Notes: generated by a model not told the origin, from the sequence alone. DNA of 64,000 bases from Melastoma dodecandrum (GCA_029817715.1 JARUPY010000397.1:4588001-4652000), one strand, 5' to 3'; shown: positions 1 through 12,711, numbered from the stretch's first letter. Translations and numbers: made by a program.

Positions 1-164
1 CTCTCGAACTCGGCCTCGTGGCATATCCTGCAGTAAGCAATAGACCCAGAGGAGAGGGAGAGGTCAAGGACGTGGTCGTAGCCGTAATCGAAGACGAAGA
101 TGGCCAACGTGCCGCCCTCTTCCTCATCATCCTGCTGCTTCTTCTCCTCCCATGGTTTGGCCAT
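1..164 (-). CDS. RING-CH (RINGv) zinc-finger protein, N-terminal part
   Basis: The minus strand opens with ATG at 164-162 and stays open to the window edge, about 54 codons. The peptide has a charged start (MAKPWEEKKQQDDEEE) and ends in CRICHEAEFE. That is the first half of the C4HC3 RING-CH finger seen in plant MARCH-like RING/FYVE/PHD proteins, where CRICHE-EFES is the usual opening. Such proteins are typically membrane-linked E3 ubiquitin ligases. The remaining cysteines, the histidine and any membrane segments lie outside the window, so ligase activity is inferred from the family. The start is chosen because it is the only in-frame Met before the finger. The gene is divergent from everything to its right. 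Confidence 0.8.
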   Translation of the reverse strand, partial: MAKPWEEKKQQDDEEEGGTLAIFVFDYGYDHVLDLSLSSGSIAYCRICHEAEFE

Positions 165-360
165 GCCTAGCTTTCTTTTCTTCCTTTCTTTTGGCTGAAG
201 GTGTTTAAAAACGAAGAGGGGGAAAAGGCGAGGGGAGGTGGTGATGAAATGCCCCCCTGTACTCCATGTGGACCCTGTTTCATCCTCACCAAAAAAAAAA
301 AAAGGTTTATTGGAATTGATGTGAAGGTTTGACGAAGCCATCCTATGACAATTCATTCAC

Positions 361-455
<95 letters not shown>

Positions 456-1650
456 TAATAATAATAATAATAATAATAATTCGATGGCGATCGTTGGGTT
501 TGTGCTTATCCTTTTTTTAATTCCAAAATCTTATCGACTTTGTCCATCTCGGCTCCTTCCCTTTCCTCCCTATATTCTGAATGTTCAACCAAAACAGAGG
601 GAGCACGTAACTTAACGTAAGATGTGACAAATAACATATGTAACCCAATGGCTGAGCGGCGTCATATATTCTATAAGAAATGTTCAATCATTCGGCAACA
701 GCGAAAACTCATCTTTGTACCAAATGGCAAAACTAAAACTCCACCCCAGACTAAAAACCAATGTAGGGGCATCTCATCATTAGTAAATCAGTCCATAATG
801 TTTTAATTTGCTAGATGGCGGCGATCTTGGTAGCTAACTACGTACATAAGTAGGTTAGGGGTTCTTTTGGGCCTGAGATTGAGTAGATTAGTTGGCTGCA
901 TAGGCCTAGGGCATGTGGTGGGCCTTCTTTCTGTAGGCGGGCCTTAGGGCATTTTTGGTGGGCCGATTGGGCCGGACCTTGCACTTATGTCATCCCCTTG
1001 GGCAACCGCTCCTCCATTTCCATCCATCACCACCCGTCCGGCGGTGCCCCTCCCAGGATTAGCTTTGGCGACTCTATTACTGCCTCTGAGCTCATGATGG
1101 ACCGCCCCAAGCAGGTTGTGGTGGAATTCGACCCGTCAGCCGCGATGACGAGCAAGAGGCCTTCCTGCCGACAGGAAGCTCGATGTCCAGAAGTTTACCT
1201 TATGCTTCCCATCAAGTGGGGTAACCCTACGTCTGGGTCTTCTCGACGGGTTCTCTCCCCCTTGAGCTCTCTCCTGGGGACTCGGTCGCTGTTGACCTCC
1301 AGGTTCCTCCCTCCGTTGCCTAGGATGTGCACTGCAGCCCGCGAAGAGGACACCATTGTCGAGAAAAAAAAGTCACCACAAGCAACGGAATGTGATGCTT
1401 GTCCTTACCATTGCAAATTTCCCGTAAGAAACTTGTACATTCGTTGTAAAGCTCCTCCGCCTCGATCAATGGTTCACGATTCGCAGGCGGATAACCTATC
1501 GGAGACGCAAGGCATATGATGATCTCGTAAACTCTTTAAATGATATGCTACTGTTGAGGTTTCCACTCAAACCACCAGATCACTTTAATCGAAAACAAGT
1601 CCTCTAAGGAGATTTATACTGTTTTGAAGGGAAAAACTATGAGTTATAAT
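165..1650. other. intergenic stretch, no supported gene
   Basis: This holds the presumed promoter of the RING-CH gene, the AAT repeat and a pyrimidine-rich stretch. An open frame at 998-1519 (+, 173 codons) has no recognisable domain; it is GC-richer than its surroundings and could be a decayed gene piece. I see no RNA gene here. Confidence 0.5.
361..480. repeat. AAT/TAA trinucleotide microsatellite
   Basis: About 120 bp of almost pure TAA/AAT repeats with two small interruptions (a missing base near 402 and an AAC near 452). This is the commonest class of long plant trinucleotide repeat and is likely length-polymorphic. The poly-Asn/poly-Ile frame across it is an artefact. Confidence 0.95.
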
Positions 1651-1744
1651 GGTACGAGTTTTGTACGAAAATACGATTTTTTTTAAATATACTAAATACG
1701 GTCCAAGTTTAGTAAAATACTGTTTAACCGTCTGAAGGGGCACC
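1651..1744. repeat. left terminal inverted repeat
   Basis: Begins GGTACGAGTTTTGTACG and matches the reverse complement of 5047-5147, with a 7-bp indel near the outer end and scattered substitutions. Confidence 0.75.
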
Positions 1745-2152
1745 TTTTGAAAATGCGCCCATCAAATTACAAAGAGGGCACAGTTTCAAAACACGCCCTC
1801 CGTGTATAACAGGAAGGGGCAGGTTTTAAAAACACGCTCTTATGCGGCATCCGAACCCAGTATGAGGGTGCGTAAACCTTCCCCTCCAACACTTAGAGAA
1901 ATAAACCTACACTTATAAATTATATTATAAATCATGTTTCAACAACACAATAACCAATCAATCTAACTTCGAAACAATCCCTGATTGAAAATAGAAAACT
2001 AGAACAGTATCATTCATAAAACCTTAGAATATAATACGTAAAAGTCATACATGTTTGTTTACAAACATCAGTAAAGTTCCCTACACCTCGTATATTTCCT
2101 CCTCACATTAGGCATAATGACGGGATCTGGTACGCGAGGCTGCTCCGATGAA

Positions 2153-3905
2153 TTATCCGAATACAGCTGGATGATCTGAGAATATCCTTCTATGAATGAT
2201 GGTCGTACTTGAAAATGTTATATTAGTTGAGTTTCGGGAGTTTAACTCAAACGAACATGAAATTTGTGACATACTCGAATTCTCTCGTGCCTTTAGCCGG
2301 AGCTCCTGGGGTCGAACTGGATCCAGCTTCGAAGTGAGGTGTGCTGTAATCAACCTCTGATGTGTCACCTGCGAGATGAGCATGCCCTCTCCGACTTCAT
2401 TGCCCTCCTCGTCAAACACGGGTTCCTCATATGTAGGTGGCACATCATCATCCCTTTCCTCCGCATTCTCCTTTTCATCAATATGAGGATCTTCGTCCAT
2501 ATGTTGTCCACCATGTGGCGGCACGAACTCGTATGTAGGTTGATCTCCCAACCAACCGATACGACCATACAATAGTACCTGTACGTACTCCCTCATCAAC
2601 TGCATAGAATCCTCGGCAATAGAAACTAATTCGGGCTGGTCAGATCGAAGCTTAATCGTTTGGAAATTCCTCATCTATATCATAAAAAAACGACAGAAGT
2701 GAATGGAAAAATGTATCGACTTACCATTGTGCATAACATGGAGCCAGTGTGCGATATGTATTGCCTACTGTGGCTCGCGTACCCTTTGGAGTATTTACTG
2801 CGAGACTCCCAAAGTAGATTCACGACCCTGTTCACTTGATCCTGCCACAGCTCCACAAACTCTCGATGGATCTCGCTCCAGTTGTTCATAGTCTTGCCGC
2901 GCAAATCCATCCGATGTAGTGCCTTTTTGCTATCGCATTGATCCGACACGAGCTGCTGATGGCCAAACTGCCAGATCACTCTGTCCGGGTAGTGCCACTC
3001 CACGATGTAGAAGCAGATGAGAGGGACTCGGGCACGCCAAAAGGCCTCTACCGATCGACAATACTCCGGAAGCATGTATATCAACTCTTTCGGGTAAGGA
3101 TGCCAAATAACATGCATATTTCAATGTGAGTGTTTGAGTAAGATACGATATAATGAAATGAAATTGTTATATTGAATCGTAAAGTTTACCTGATCTTTGC
3201 TTTGCCTATCAAAGGCCTCTCGGTAGGAATAAAGGACATGGGTAGTCACCGTGCGGACATCCTTCGCAACGGCACAGCGCTACCTCAAGGGCATGCTATC
3301 TACAAATGGGGTTCGAAGCGCCATGTCTAGGACTCTATCCCATGCCCAAATCTATAATAAGATGAGAGGGTCATCTATCTGTGATGTCTTGTGGTGAGCC
3401 GCCTTACACAAACTCCTATATAGCCAAGCAAGGCAGACACTACCCCAGCTGTACTGTCCAGCCCTCTCAAAGTCTGCTAATAACGGCAACTAGAATAGGT
3501 GTACTAAATTGTCTGACTTTATTGTGAATATCATCCCGCCAAGCAGCTGCAAAATATATGCCCGAGTATGCATCTGCTCTACCTTCTCAGAGGCATCTAT
3601 CGGAATTTCTGAGAAATTGGCGGCCAGGCAACTAAGTCTAATACGACCGGACCTAATATTGTCACCCCTAGGTACCCGGCCTAACAACTCCAGATACACA
3701 GCCTCATTAGATACGGAGGTGTGTGCTATCAACGCATCACCATGTACGGGCAAACCCAGCTGAATCGCTACATCCTGTAGGGTGACAGTCATCTCACCGT
3801 GCACTATATGGAAGGTATGCGTCTCTGGCCTCCGGCGGTCTGTCAAGGCTGTAATAAGCGCCCAATCCAAGGAAATGAAGCGAAGCTCGCGACTCCGTAG
3901 AAGCT
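2153..3905 (-). pseudogene. plant mobile domain (PMD / MAIN-like) gene, broken
   Basis: Three minus-strand blocks read as one PMD protein (PF10536; MAIN/MAIL1-like, annotated in some plants as 'PP7 long form homolog'). Block 1 (3905-3490) has LDWALITAL, RRPETHTFH and the GEMTVTLQDVAIQLGLPV signature. Block 2 (about 3340-3190) has IWAWDRVL and the HVLYSYREAFD region. Block 3 (3117-2680) has the YPDRVIWQFGHQQ segment, followed by the acidic tail (2674-2153). Block 2 contains TAG at 3282-3280 where the family usually has Trp, so the copy is probably dead. PMD proteins of host type act in the nucleus on gene and transposon silencing; transposon-borne copies have no firm role. It lies wholly inside the terminal-inverted-repeat segment. 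Confidence 0.82.
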
Positions 3906-5046
3906 GAGTTTACGAGGTGAAGGAAAAAGGCAGGCGGAGTCCAGCTACTACTAGACGAGTCCCTGCCTGACGGAGGTAAACATCCATCCTCGGATCGATG
4001 GCAACTCCCTTGAGTGATTTTTCAACTCGACGGTAAGTTAGAACGTTGTTCTGTAAATAAAACACGAATTAGTAAACAAGGTATGAATAAATGAAAGATA
4101 ATGAACTAATTTCAAATCGAAGAAGTTGATATACCACGCTATATCTGGCTTCTCATATAGCCGTCAACCGATGCTCTCCTTGAGCATTAAGAAGATCTAT
4201 CTTCCTTGGCCCTGGACGCAATTTTCTGTAAGATAATATAAAAATGGTTAAATAAAAACTCAAGTTAAGCATAACAGTAAAGATTCCTATTAGAACACAT
4301 TTGAAAAAAACTCATTTTAAACATTGAAAAAACACGTACAAAGATTCCTACTAGGACAGCTATGTCGGTTATGACATTCCTTTCCACATAACCCACAACT
4401 AGTCTTCCGAGATTTCTCCTTAATATTCGTTTCATTACGTATACGGGATTGACTCTCGAAAAAGGATATTCCGATCAATTGTCTTTGCAATTAAAAGAAT
4501 GACATCGTGAAGCATCTACGGCCTTCTGACACTCGAATGAGTAGTATTGATTAATGACCTAAATTACCCCTAATTTGAATTATTTTAACCAAAATCTTAT
4601 ATTTAGAAAAATTAGCGATAAAATCACCAAAACAGATAATAATTATCGTGACCACAAAGGATCGTGACGACGACGGCGAGCGGGTGGAGGTTCGGGCGTC
4701 GGAGGGGACTGGGACGTGAGGGAGTGTGTGAAGGATTAGGAAAGTTGGGAGGAGGGAAATCGGGCGTTTGGGTTGTCTGAGGAGAGCTACGAAGGATTAG
4801 GAAAGTTGGGCGTCGAGGGCCGGGGGTCCGAGGTAGGGTTTCAACGAAATGGGTCGAGAGGGGTAGCTCCCGACTTAAGTCGAAAACCTGCCCCTTGCTC
4901 ATTACTAAAGGGGGCGGATTCCCCGTTAGACGCCAGAAACCCCAACACTTGGGCGATTTTTCTCAAGTGTACCCGCCCCTTGTGTATCCCTCGAAAGGAT
5001 CCCAACACTCGGATAATTTCTCCAGAGGAGCAGGTTTGGAGGGAAC

Positions 5047-5147
5047 GCACCCCTTCGACGGTGAATAATATTTTACGAAACTTAAACTGTATTTCGTAAA
5101 TTTTTTTTAAACTAACCGTATTTTCGTACAAAACTCTAAAAGGTACC
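5047..5147. repeat. right terminal inverted repeat
   Basis: Inverted partner of 1651-1744. Its outer end reads CAAAACTCTAAAAGGTACC. Confidence 0.75.
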
Positions 5148-5263
5148 GCGGACAAATTATTAATATATTTTATTTATTTATTTACCTAACTTATGATTTT
5201 GTTTGTAGTTTAACTATGAACTTAGACATGGGATGAGCAGCCACCATCATTCTTAGATTCCCT

Positions 5264-8200
5264 TCAATGAGACTGATGCTTCTTTGCCCTACCTTGATTA
5301 AACGACGAATCCTCCCTTCTCGAACCATCCGGCATCCGGGCCCACGCGGGTGCCTGATCAGGTCCGTAGCGGTAGTCGTAAAACAGCTCCTCGCTCGCCT
5401 CTATACGGTCCTTGGCGAAGATCCCCACGCGGTGATCCCCAGCCACCAGCATCACCTGACGAACCCGAGATCTTTTTAGGGTACCAACTTCATGTATGCA
5501 TGAATTCATCATAATACACCAGTAATGTAAACGGGACGCAGCACCTTCGCATAACAGTTTGGGTTCGAGGAGTGGTTCGCGAATTTCAGCTTGTCTCCTT
5601 TTCTGTATGCATCGAGGACATACTGTGCAGAGCAGATGAAGGTCGAAACGATCAGAAAGCGACACCCACAGGAGTCTTTCCAACGTGAATCAACCTAGGA
5701 ATGTGTATAGCTCAACCTAGAACAGTACTAAGACAAAGGGATGCAGTAAACCCACTCAAAGAAACTTGCCTGATCATTCAAATCAAACAGAAATGATGAA
5801 TTTGCGCGGTCGTAGATCTTCCCACGCTTATCTGCTTCCCGATGAGAGATCAACTCCCCAGTGTACTCTCCAAGATAGTCATTCTTGTTGACAGAATTCT
5901 GAAATGAGAAGGTCGGCAAAACAGGAAACATTATAGAACAATCTCAGGCAATTCGAGCCGGCATCCATTCATGATTTCGTCACTTTTGCAATGAGATCAT
6001 TAAAATCGAGATAGTCAAAGTAAATTCCATCCTTCATTAAAATCGAGAAAGTCAAAGTAAATCAGTACTTTCCAACCTTCAAGAAGGCTCCCCATCCAGC
6101 AACATCCGATTTCGCCAAGAGAATCTGAAAAATTAAAAAGAGAACCAAACTTCATACCAAAGTCTGATTACGTTTTAACAAATAACGCCCATCTTACTCG
6201 TTGTTGTTGTCTTAACAGTAGCCTCATGTTCCCACATTGACCTTCCCCTCGTCTAGGATGCTCTCCTAACGAACCATCCCCACAACTGTGACAGAAAGCA
6301 AGGGCGTGTTCAAGATAAGAAAAGGCCGCTCCCCACCTTGAAGCATTGCCATTATCAAGAGTTATTTTTTACCTGACCCAGCAATTGCGGCAGACATCAG
6401 GATCACATTCACGTCCAGCAGCAAAGCAAGGACACTGTCGGCTTCTACACCGACTCTTTGCACAGTGGCATCCTCTGAATCGGTTTTTGCAACTTTTCGA
6501 GCACCTGCAAAACTCATGCATGAACAGAAATGAAATTAGATAGAGGAGAAATCTTATTCTCCCTCGTTGATGGGCAGATACATGAAGGAATTTCAAAATC
6601 TCCCGTGAGAAGCAACAGCAACAGGACCCCTCACCCACAGTACTTCTCGCAACAGGTTTCGCTCTGAAGACATGGGCAATCCTTCCCACACATCGACGGG
6701 CAACCACAAGGAGTGTACTGCTTACATGACATATTTTTACCATCTGCAATTCTTTTCCACATGGATGGGTAACCGGCAGATTTCCAAGAGTACTTTAGCT
6801 TCCTCGCCCTACCCTTCCTACGGAGTAACCGAGTTCTGGGGACTGATTGTTGATCCTGTAAAACAGGGTATAATTGGCGACCTTGTGATATCATCCAATT
6901 TAATGATGATCTACTCCCATGCTTCCACGTCCTTCGTAGTCATTAACACAATCGGAGAAAAATAAACATACATTGGTTCTATCCAAGTACGACTTTTCAC
7001 AATCATCTGATTCGGGAGCAGTAATCGATCCATGGGCTGATGAAACTCCCCCATCAAGCATAAATCTGGACACTTCCATGCAAGATTTCATTCCAGAGAG
7101 CATGTTTCTTGCAATGAGGCAGCTGAAAATAAACAAGAATAATTATCAAAGAGAAGCTCAAGTAATCTCATTTTGAATAATGATTCAGACGATGAATTAT
7201 ACAAGATAACTAACCAGCCTAATACGAAGCCTGTACAAATCAATGTCGATTCAGAGAATCAATTCTCAGGAAAAACATTGCCAATCAAATAGAGAAGAAA
7301 TTGTCTGTGAATCTCAAATGGAGATGAATCAGTCGTCACATGGACGTAGATTTGACCCAACAACAGTCAGCTGGTGTTCTGAATTAGCATTTCCCCAAAT
7401 CTGAAGAAATGGTTTTCTCCTCTCGCTTGCTAGTGCAATTCTCCAAAGGAAAAAAAATGGCTATGTTGGTCTAATACAAGTATGTGCTTTTGTCCCAAGG
7501 TCCATTATCTCATTCCATAAGAACGATCACTACCGGTTAACAAGTTGAAAGATTCATCTAATGGCGGATTCTGCAATTTGTTACAATGCTAAGAGGCACT
7601 TAGTCCTATGAATTCCAGTACCTGTAACTTACATAAAACAATTAGCAAGGAACACAACAATGCAGGAAATGCTAGAAAAATAGTGACTTGGGTCTTCAAA
7701 CATTCTCACCTGTTCCTTCCGAATATCTCTATCCCCTTTAAGTAAAGTTCTCTCTCAAGGGGTTTCCAATCGAGGTCACCGGCTGGTCTTTGAACTTGAC
7801 CTACAGCCCGATGTGCCTCCACCATTGTAAGCATGGGCTCCTCAATGTTACATCGCACAATTTCCTCATCTGTTGCACTAGTTGATGTCATCAACTGACC
7901 AGAATCAACCAAAACCTCCACATCTGGGCCAACTTTTTCGTCCCTCGTCCCAGAAGCATCTTTACATGATGAAAATTCTTCGGAACCATGATCACGAGAT
8001 TCAATTAAACTAGCAGATGTGACTTCAGTGATATGATCGAAAGTGGATTCCCCAAGAGTAGCCGATGCAAGTTGCTTCTGAACCTTGGTGGGTGGGCCTT
8101 CAAAATTAGAAGAAGGTTCCAGATTGTGTGTCGGTACTTCTTGTTCCATTTCTTTGCGCTTTCCACCTAAATCATCACTGCATTCAATCCTCTGAGGCGT

Positions 8201-11200
8201 ACTTCTTTCAGATCCCTCATCATTACATTCCGTGAGGGCAGTTAGCACCTTCAAAGGCAGAGGCTGATCCTCCATGATTCCCGAACTATCTTTTTTAGCT
8301 TCATCAATTGAGGACATTACAGGTTCCACTTTCTCCCTGCCAGATTCGATCATGGGTATATTGCCCAATGGTCTTAACTGCAGAAAAACTAAGGTGAGCA
8401 GGCCCTCAAAATTGAAACCAGATCAAGAGACAAAAGTCTAGTAGAATCAAATTGTTTACTACTGAAACCGATCACTCCAAATTCCATAAAAGAAAAGGGC
8501 AACACCACCATTACTAATTGTTGGAAATTATATCAAACAGTCACCCATCGGTAATGGGTCAGCTCTCATCGCCAGAGCCCTATTAATGATAGTCAATAAG
8601 AAACAGAAAGCATCGAGATTCATTTCTGGCGATCCAAGCGTAATGTCTGGTCACAAGAGCATAAATGGGCTGTCTGATGTTGGTCAAAAGGTTGTATCAA
8701 ATAAGCCATCCCTGGTTTGTCACAAAGTCCATGTTGGTCTGGCTTATGAGATCGGGCATGGGTGTCCAGCTCTTAGCCATAAAACAACCTTGCAATAGAA
8801 GGCTATGCCAGCCCTATGGGAACATCTAACAGAAACATCAGTCCTAGCTTTAGTTTCCTGGGGACAAAGCAGTAGTTACCTCTAACATTGCTCCAGGTTC
8901 GAGGCACGGAAACAATATCTTAAATTATGAGGGAAATGATGCATACATAAACCCCAACCTACCCTTACACCCACTAGATTCGAAGGACTTTGAGCAACAT
9001 GTGCTTATTAAATTGTTTATTAGGCATAGACAGCAGATGATATAGGAGTGATGCTACAGGTAGAGTTGTTATGACAGTTACAACTAAACTATCTCTAGAG
9101 ATCAATTTATCAGATGAAGACAGCTCCATGGCACTAGGATTTGAATGCTTAATCCAACTTGGTATCAGAGGCAGGAGAACTGTTTACCTGCAAGTGGCAG
9201 TGATCACCACAAGGTTTCTTGTCCCCTTGCTCAATCACGGATACTTGCTTCTCACTCTGTTTCAGGGAAGGAAAAACAAGAGCAATTAAGCAGAAGAAGA
9301 TGCATCCGTCAACAAACCATAGGGAGATATAAAAACTTCGACTTACAGGGAACACTAGGCTTTGGGAGCATCCATGAAGACGACAGTCAAACAGCTGCAG
9401 AAACATCATAGTCGTGTTTCATCAAGGAAACAAATAGGTCCAAAATCAAGTCAAACGACACTACACAAAACTAAGATAATGGAATCAAAATAACTTACCA
9501 AGCAACGACGACAGAATAAATTGTCCAAAGAATCTAAAGCGGCAGTAAGGGTCTTGTTTGGGGATAATCCATTGATCCACGCATCCTCATTCTTTTCATT
9601 ACAACTGCTGATCTTTGCAGCATATTTCAGTTTTAGGAACTTGTACCTGTCCTGCATACCTCCCAGAAGAAAAAATGATCACAAAAAAAAAAAAGGGAAG
9701 GAAAGATTAAAGCCAGCATAATAAGAAGTCAGACAAAATCCCTTCAATAATTAAACTTTTATAAGGTTACCTGAACCTCTTCCGCAGTAACTCCAATCTG
9801 CTGACTTAAGATTCTCTGTACATCCTCACAGCAACCATGCTCCTCAAATGCCATCCTGAACAAAATAGTTGTAGGATGAGGTACACACCATAGAACTTAA
9901 AATCATGTCTATTATGTGCCATCACCTAGTTATCAACCATACGAACTATTTACTCTAATAGCCTCGGTAAGACATCGATTACTCCACTAATTTGGGAACT
10001 TACACAAAGTTATCGGAATTTGTCTCCAATAAAGAGAATAGGCTGTTTGAAGAACCAATCATTACTGGATGCTCACCATATTATACGGTCTTCACCCTCG
10101 GAATAGTCGTGCTTCTCTTCATCAGCTTCAGTGACATCTTCCTCACTATCAGAACAAATGAGCGCCTCGCTGCCATGCTGATCGTAGTAAATCCGCCTCC
10201 TCCCAACAACAGACTGGTCCTCGGCCATTCTTTGGTTCCTAAGCAAGTGAAAACAACTCAGGATTCTGCATTCACCTGGGACTTAATGGAGAAGCAGTAA
10301 AAAGGCTGGTTAAATTCAATAGTTGAGGTAAACAACAATGCCTTCTTTCATACTTGTCCAAAAATATCCATGTAGTATAAGGCGGCAACCTCTCTGTGCA
10401 TGGAAGTTTAGCAGTAATGTAAGAAGCAACCTCGTGAGTGACAAAGCTATCTTTTTCTCCTGAACCAGAAAGAAACCCACTCAGCATGCTGAGAGGCTTC
10501 TCAATCCTCGAGGAAAGCAAATTCACAACAACAGTGTCTTTGGAGGTGGTTGAAAAAATCTGGCTGACATCATTTTCAACTTTATTTCGATTTTTCTCAA
10601 TCTTCTCCTGTAGAACAGCATATGGAAAAGAACCTGGGTCAGAAAGGGTTGCCAGTAATGCGAATGAGTGCCCAACAGATTGAATTGGCTTGTAAAGCAT
10701 ACCGAATCAACATCACTATCTTGAGCTAATTAAAGCTTAACCGAACAGTTAAATGATAGAGGGAGCAATCGAGCATGAGTGTAATGCAACAGAAGATATT
10801 TACTTTTATTGAAGCCATTCTCTCAGCATGAATCTGCCTCCTTAGCTGGTTTATCTTGTAGGCCAACTGTCCTCCACCATCATCTGCTTGTTCTCCGTGC
10901 CACTTCTAACATCGCCAAAGCAGAAAATACCAAACCAAGCCACTAGCAATCAACATGAATTGCAAGCCAAATGCGTCTCATTCCATAACAAGATCACAAA
11001 GCACACAACCTAAGGGAACATTTTATGGAAGTTTCAGCTTTACCTGATTTCATTAATCTCAGAACCAGTAATAATTCCAAGGAAAAGGAAAGCAGAGAAA
11101 GAAGGAAGTCTTTGCGGACTACACACCCGTTTCGAAGCAGTAAAAAAATCATGAGACCATTGACAGAACCTATACATGAGCAGCAACATGGAAATGAAGT

Positions 11201-11981
11201 TGGATACATTTGTTTCACACAGAGCATTTTATTCTCTTCACCCCGTCATCCATTAAAAGAAAAGCTTATGAGACTAATATCGGGGGTGCTAATTTTAAAC
11301 ACATCCCAAACAGCGTAATGAATACAGATATCAAACTTGAAGCCGGCACAGCACAAGGCAATATACCAATTATTTGTAATTGTTATTCAATTTCATGTAC
11401 TTTCCATGATCAAGTGATTTAACGAGAAGATTCGAGACGAACACAATGTGTTAAACCCGAAATGCAATCTCCTAATGCCTATCACTCGTTAACCTCAGGC
11501 AAACAAACAAAAGCAGGGAGAAGCGGAAAAATTACACTAAGAAAAAGAAAGCCCGATTTCGAAGCCATCAAGGGAGAATCCACAAAACAACAGAGTGTCC
11601 CCGAGGAAGAATTCGCCGAATTCTACGCAAAAGCCGTGAATTAGGCCGACGCTTTCTCAGCACCAAGCCTTCAACACTGAAACCACAACCACCAAAACCG
11701 TACTAAAAACACCAGTTTCGAAGCAATCAAGGAAGAATTCACTGACAGGAAAGGAAAATTCGTAGAATTCCCACCCCGCGAACGAACAAGAACCGAGAAT
11801 CGGACAGGGGCACAATCCGATGATGCCTAGAAAGAAAGGCTTCTGAAACAAGAACCGATCGATCACACCCCCCCCCCCCCCCCAAAAAAAAAAAAAAAAA
11901 GAAAACAGGGAACAGACAAGAGGAGAAGAACGTAGAAGGGAGGGGAGTAACCTTGAGTTTGGAGTCGGATTTAGGGACCAT
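5264..11981 (-). CDS. SWN: E(z)-type histone H3K27 methyltransferase, SWINGER/EZA1-like
   Basis: Catalytic subunit of Polycomb repressive complex 2, which trimethylates H3K27 in the nucleus. Seventeen exons, 5' to 3': 11981-11952, 10905-10804, 10607-10354, 10238-10077, 9855-9771, 9651-9499, 9394-9347, 9256-9188, 8377-7710, 7122-6972, 6855-6635, 6504-6373, 6285-6198, 6124-6077, 5898-5770, 5622-5545, 5455-5264. They total 2610 nt, in frame: 869 residues plus stop, close to Arabidopsis SWN (about 856). Landmarks: [10 protein letters not shown] (exon 3), [10 protein letters not shown] (exon 6), DCRLHGCS (exon 7), a variable linker (exon 9), the Cys-rich CXC region QYTPCGC...CRSRQCPC (about residues 615-690), and SET with [21 protein letters not shown] and ELFYDYRYG (about 725-845). 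The C-terminus GRAKKHQSH favours SWN over CLF. Exon 15 ends with a GC donor (CAG|GCAAGT); all other donors read GT. No broken frame is seen. Confidence 0.93.
11868..11900. repeat. C16-A17 homopolymer tract in SWN intron 1
   Basis: Sixteen C followed by seventeen A on the plus strand; on the gene strand this is T17-G16. It lies about 50 bp inside intron 1. It is slippage-prone and the exact lengths may be assembly-dependent. Confidence 0.9.
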
Positions 11982-12365
11982 GTTTTCTCATTTGAAGGCT
12001 TTCTTTTTAGCTTAGAGGTTAAGCTTTGGCTCTGCTTTTCAGCACTTGAAGGGTTCGGAAAAATTGTCCGAAACCGATCCAGGCCTACGAGGTATAGATA
12101 GAATAATATACGTTAGATAACACGCTTGGTTTATTCGTAAATAACGTTAATCCGTAAAATAACGCGGTATCAAGTTTAAAAATTTCTTGAAGCAGTGAAT
12201 CAGCCTTAAAAATGTCGACTTTGATAACGAAAAAGTAGCTTTTCTAGACTGATTTCGTTGTTCCCATGTAAAAGTCGATCTTATAATTGCGGACTTGTCG
12301 ACCGACTTCCTTGACGCATTACAAATGGGGAAACTTTCGGAGGGACATGCAAAAGAGGGAAACGA
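11982..12365. other. SWN upstream region
   Basis: AT-rich sequence upstream of the SWN start codon, expected to hold its promoter and leader. No clear TATA box or named element could be fixed by eye. Confidence 0.5.
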
Positions 12366-12393
12366 GGAGCAGTTCAGGTCGTGTTCCCATGCG
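12366..12393 (-). repeat. short inverted repeat, left copy
   Basis: The reverse complement reads CGCATGGGAACACGACC then TGAACTGCT. It matches 13926-13954 with one or two mismatches. Both copies face outward around the SR-gene relic and are followed outward by C/T-rich DNA; both read HSAWEHD in one frame. Confidence 0.7.
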
Positions 12394-12711
12394 CTGTGGG
12401 TGCACGGGTTGTTGATCCGCGGACATGCATTACAATTAGAATTTACACCTGGTGCTTGAGAGAGCACATATGCTCAAGCAAAGATTGGTTATCCATATGC
12501 ATGCTAAGAGACCACAACATAGTAATCAGAGGTGGGTGCCAAGAAGGAAGAAACATGGAAGCAATTTTTCAGTTCTTCGCCAGCGAGCCACAATGTTTAT
12601 GATAAACGAGGCGAATCAAATAGTCTGGTAATCCGGGAAAAAGTCCGATACAAACAACCGGGCATCGATCATTCACTAATGAGTAAATACCATAACACAA
12701 AAACCACAGGC

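Larger units (their letters stand above)
1651..5147. mobile_element. DNA-transposon-like segment bounded by long terminal inverted repeats, carrying a PMD gene relic
   Basis: Sequence at 1651-1744 reappears inverted at 5047-5147: AGTTTTGTACGAAAATACG is shared exactly, followed by matching AT-rich and GAAGGGG-type segments. The ~3.5 kb unit contains a PMD gene relic on the minus strand and no recognisable Mutator (MURA) or other transposase. Long inverted repeats fit a Mutator-like element, and PMD genes are known to travel with transposable elements. I could not identify a clean 9-bp target duplication, so the class is inferred. Inner flanks on both sides (about 1745-1850 and 4870-5040) are rich in GGGGC/CGCCC blocks. 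A 20-bp direct repeat (GAAGGATTAGGAAAGTTGGG) occurs at about 4729 and 4791. Confidence 0.6.

Noticed and set aside
329..520. Open frame coding poly-Asn then poly-Ile
   Set aside because: It is a translation of the AAT/TAA microsatellite; the frame jump comes from an interrupted repeat.
998..1519. 173-codon plus-strand open frame
   Set aside because: No recognisable domain, no clear promoter or splice context; possible decayed gene piece only.
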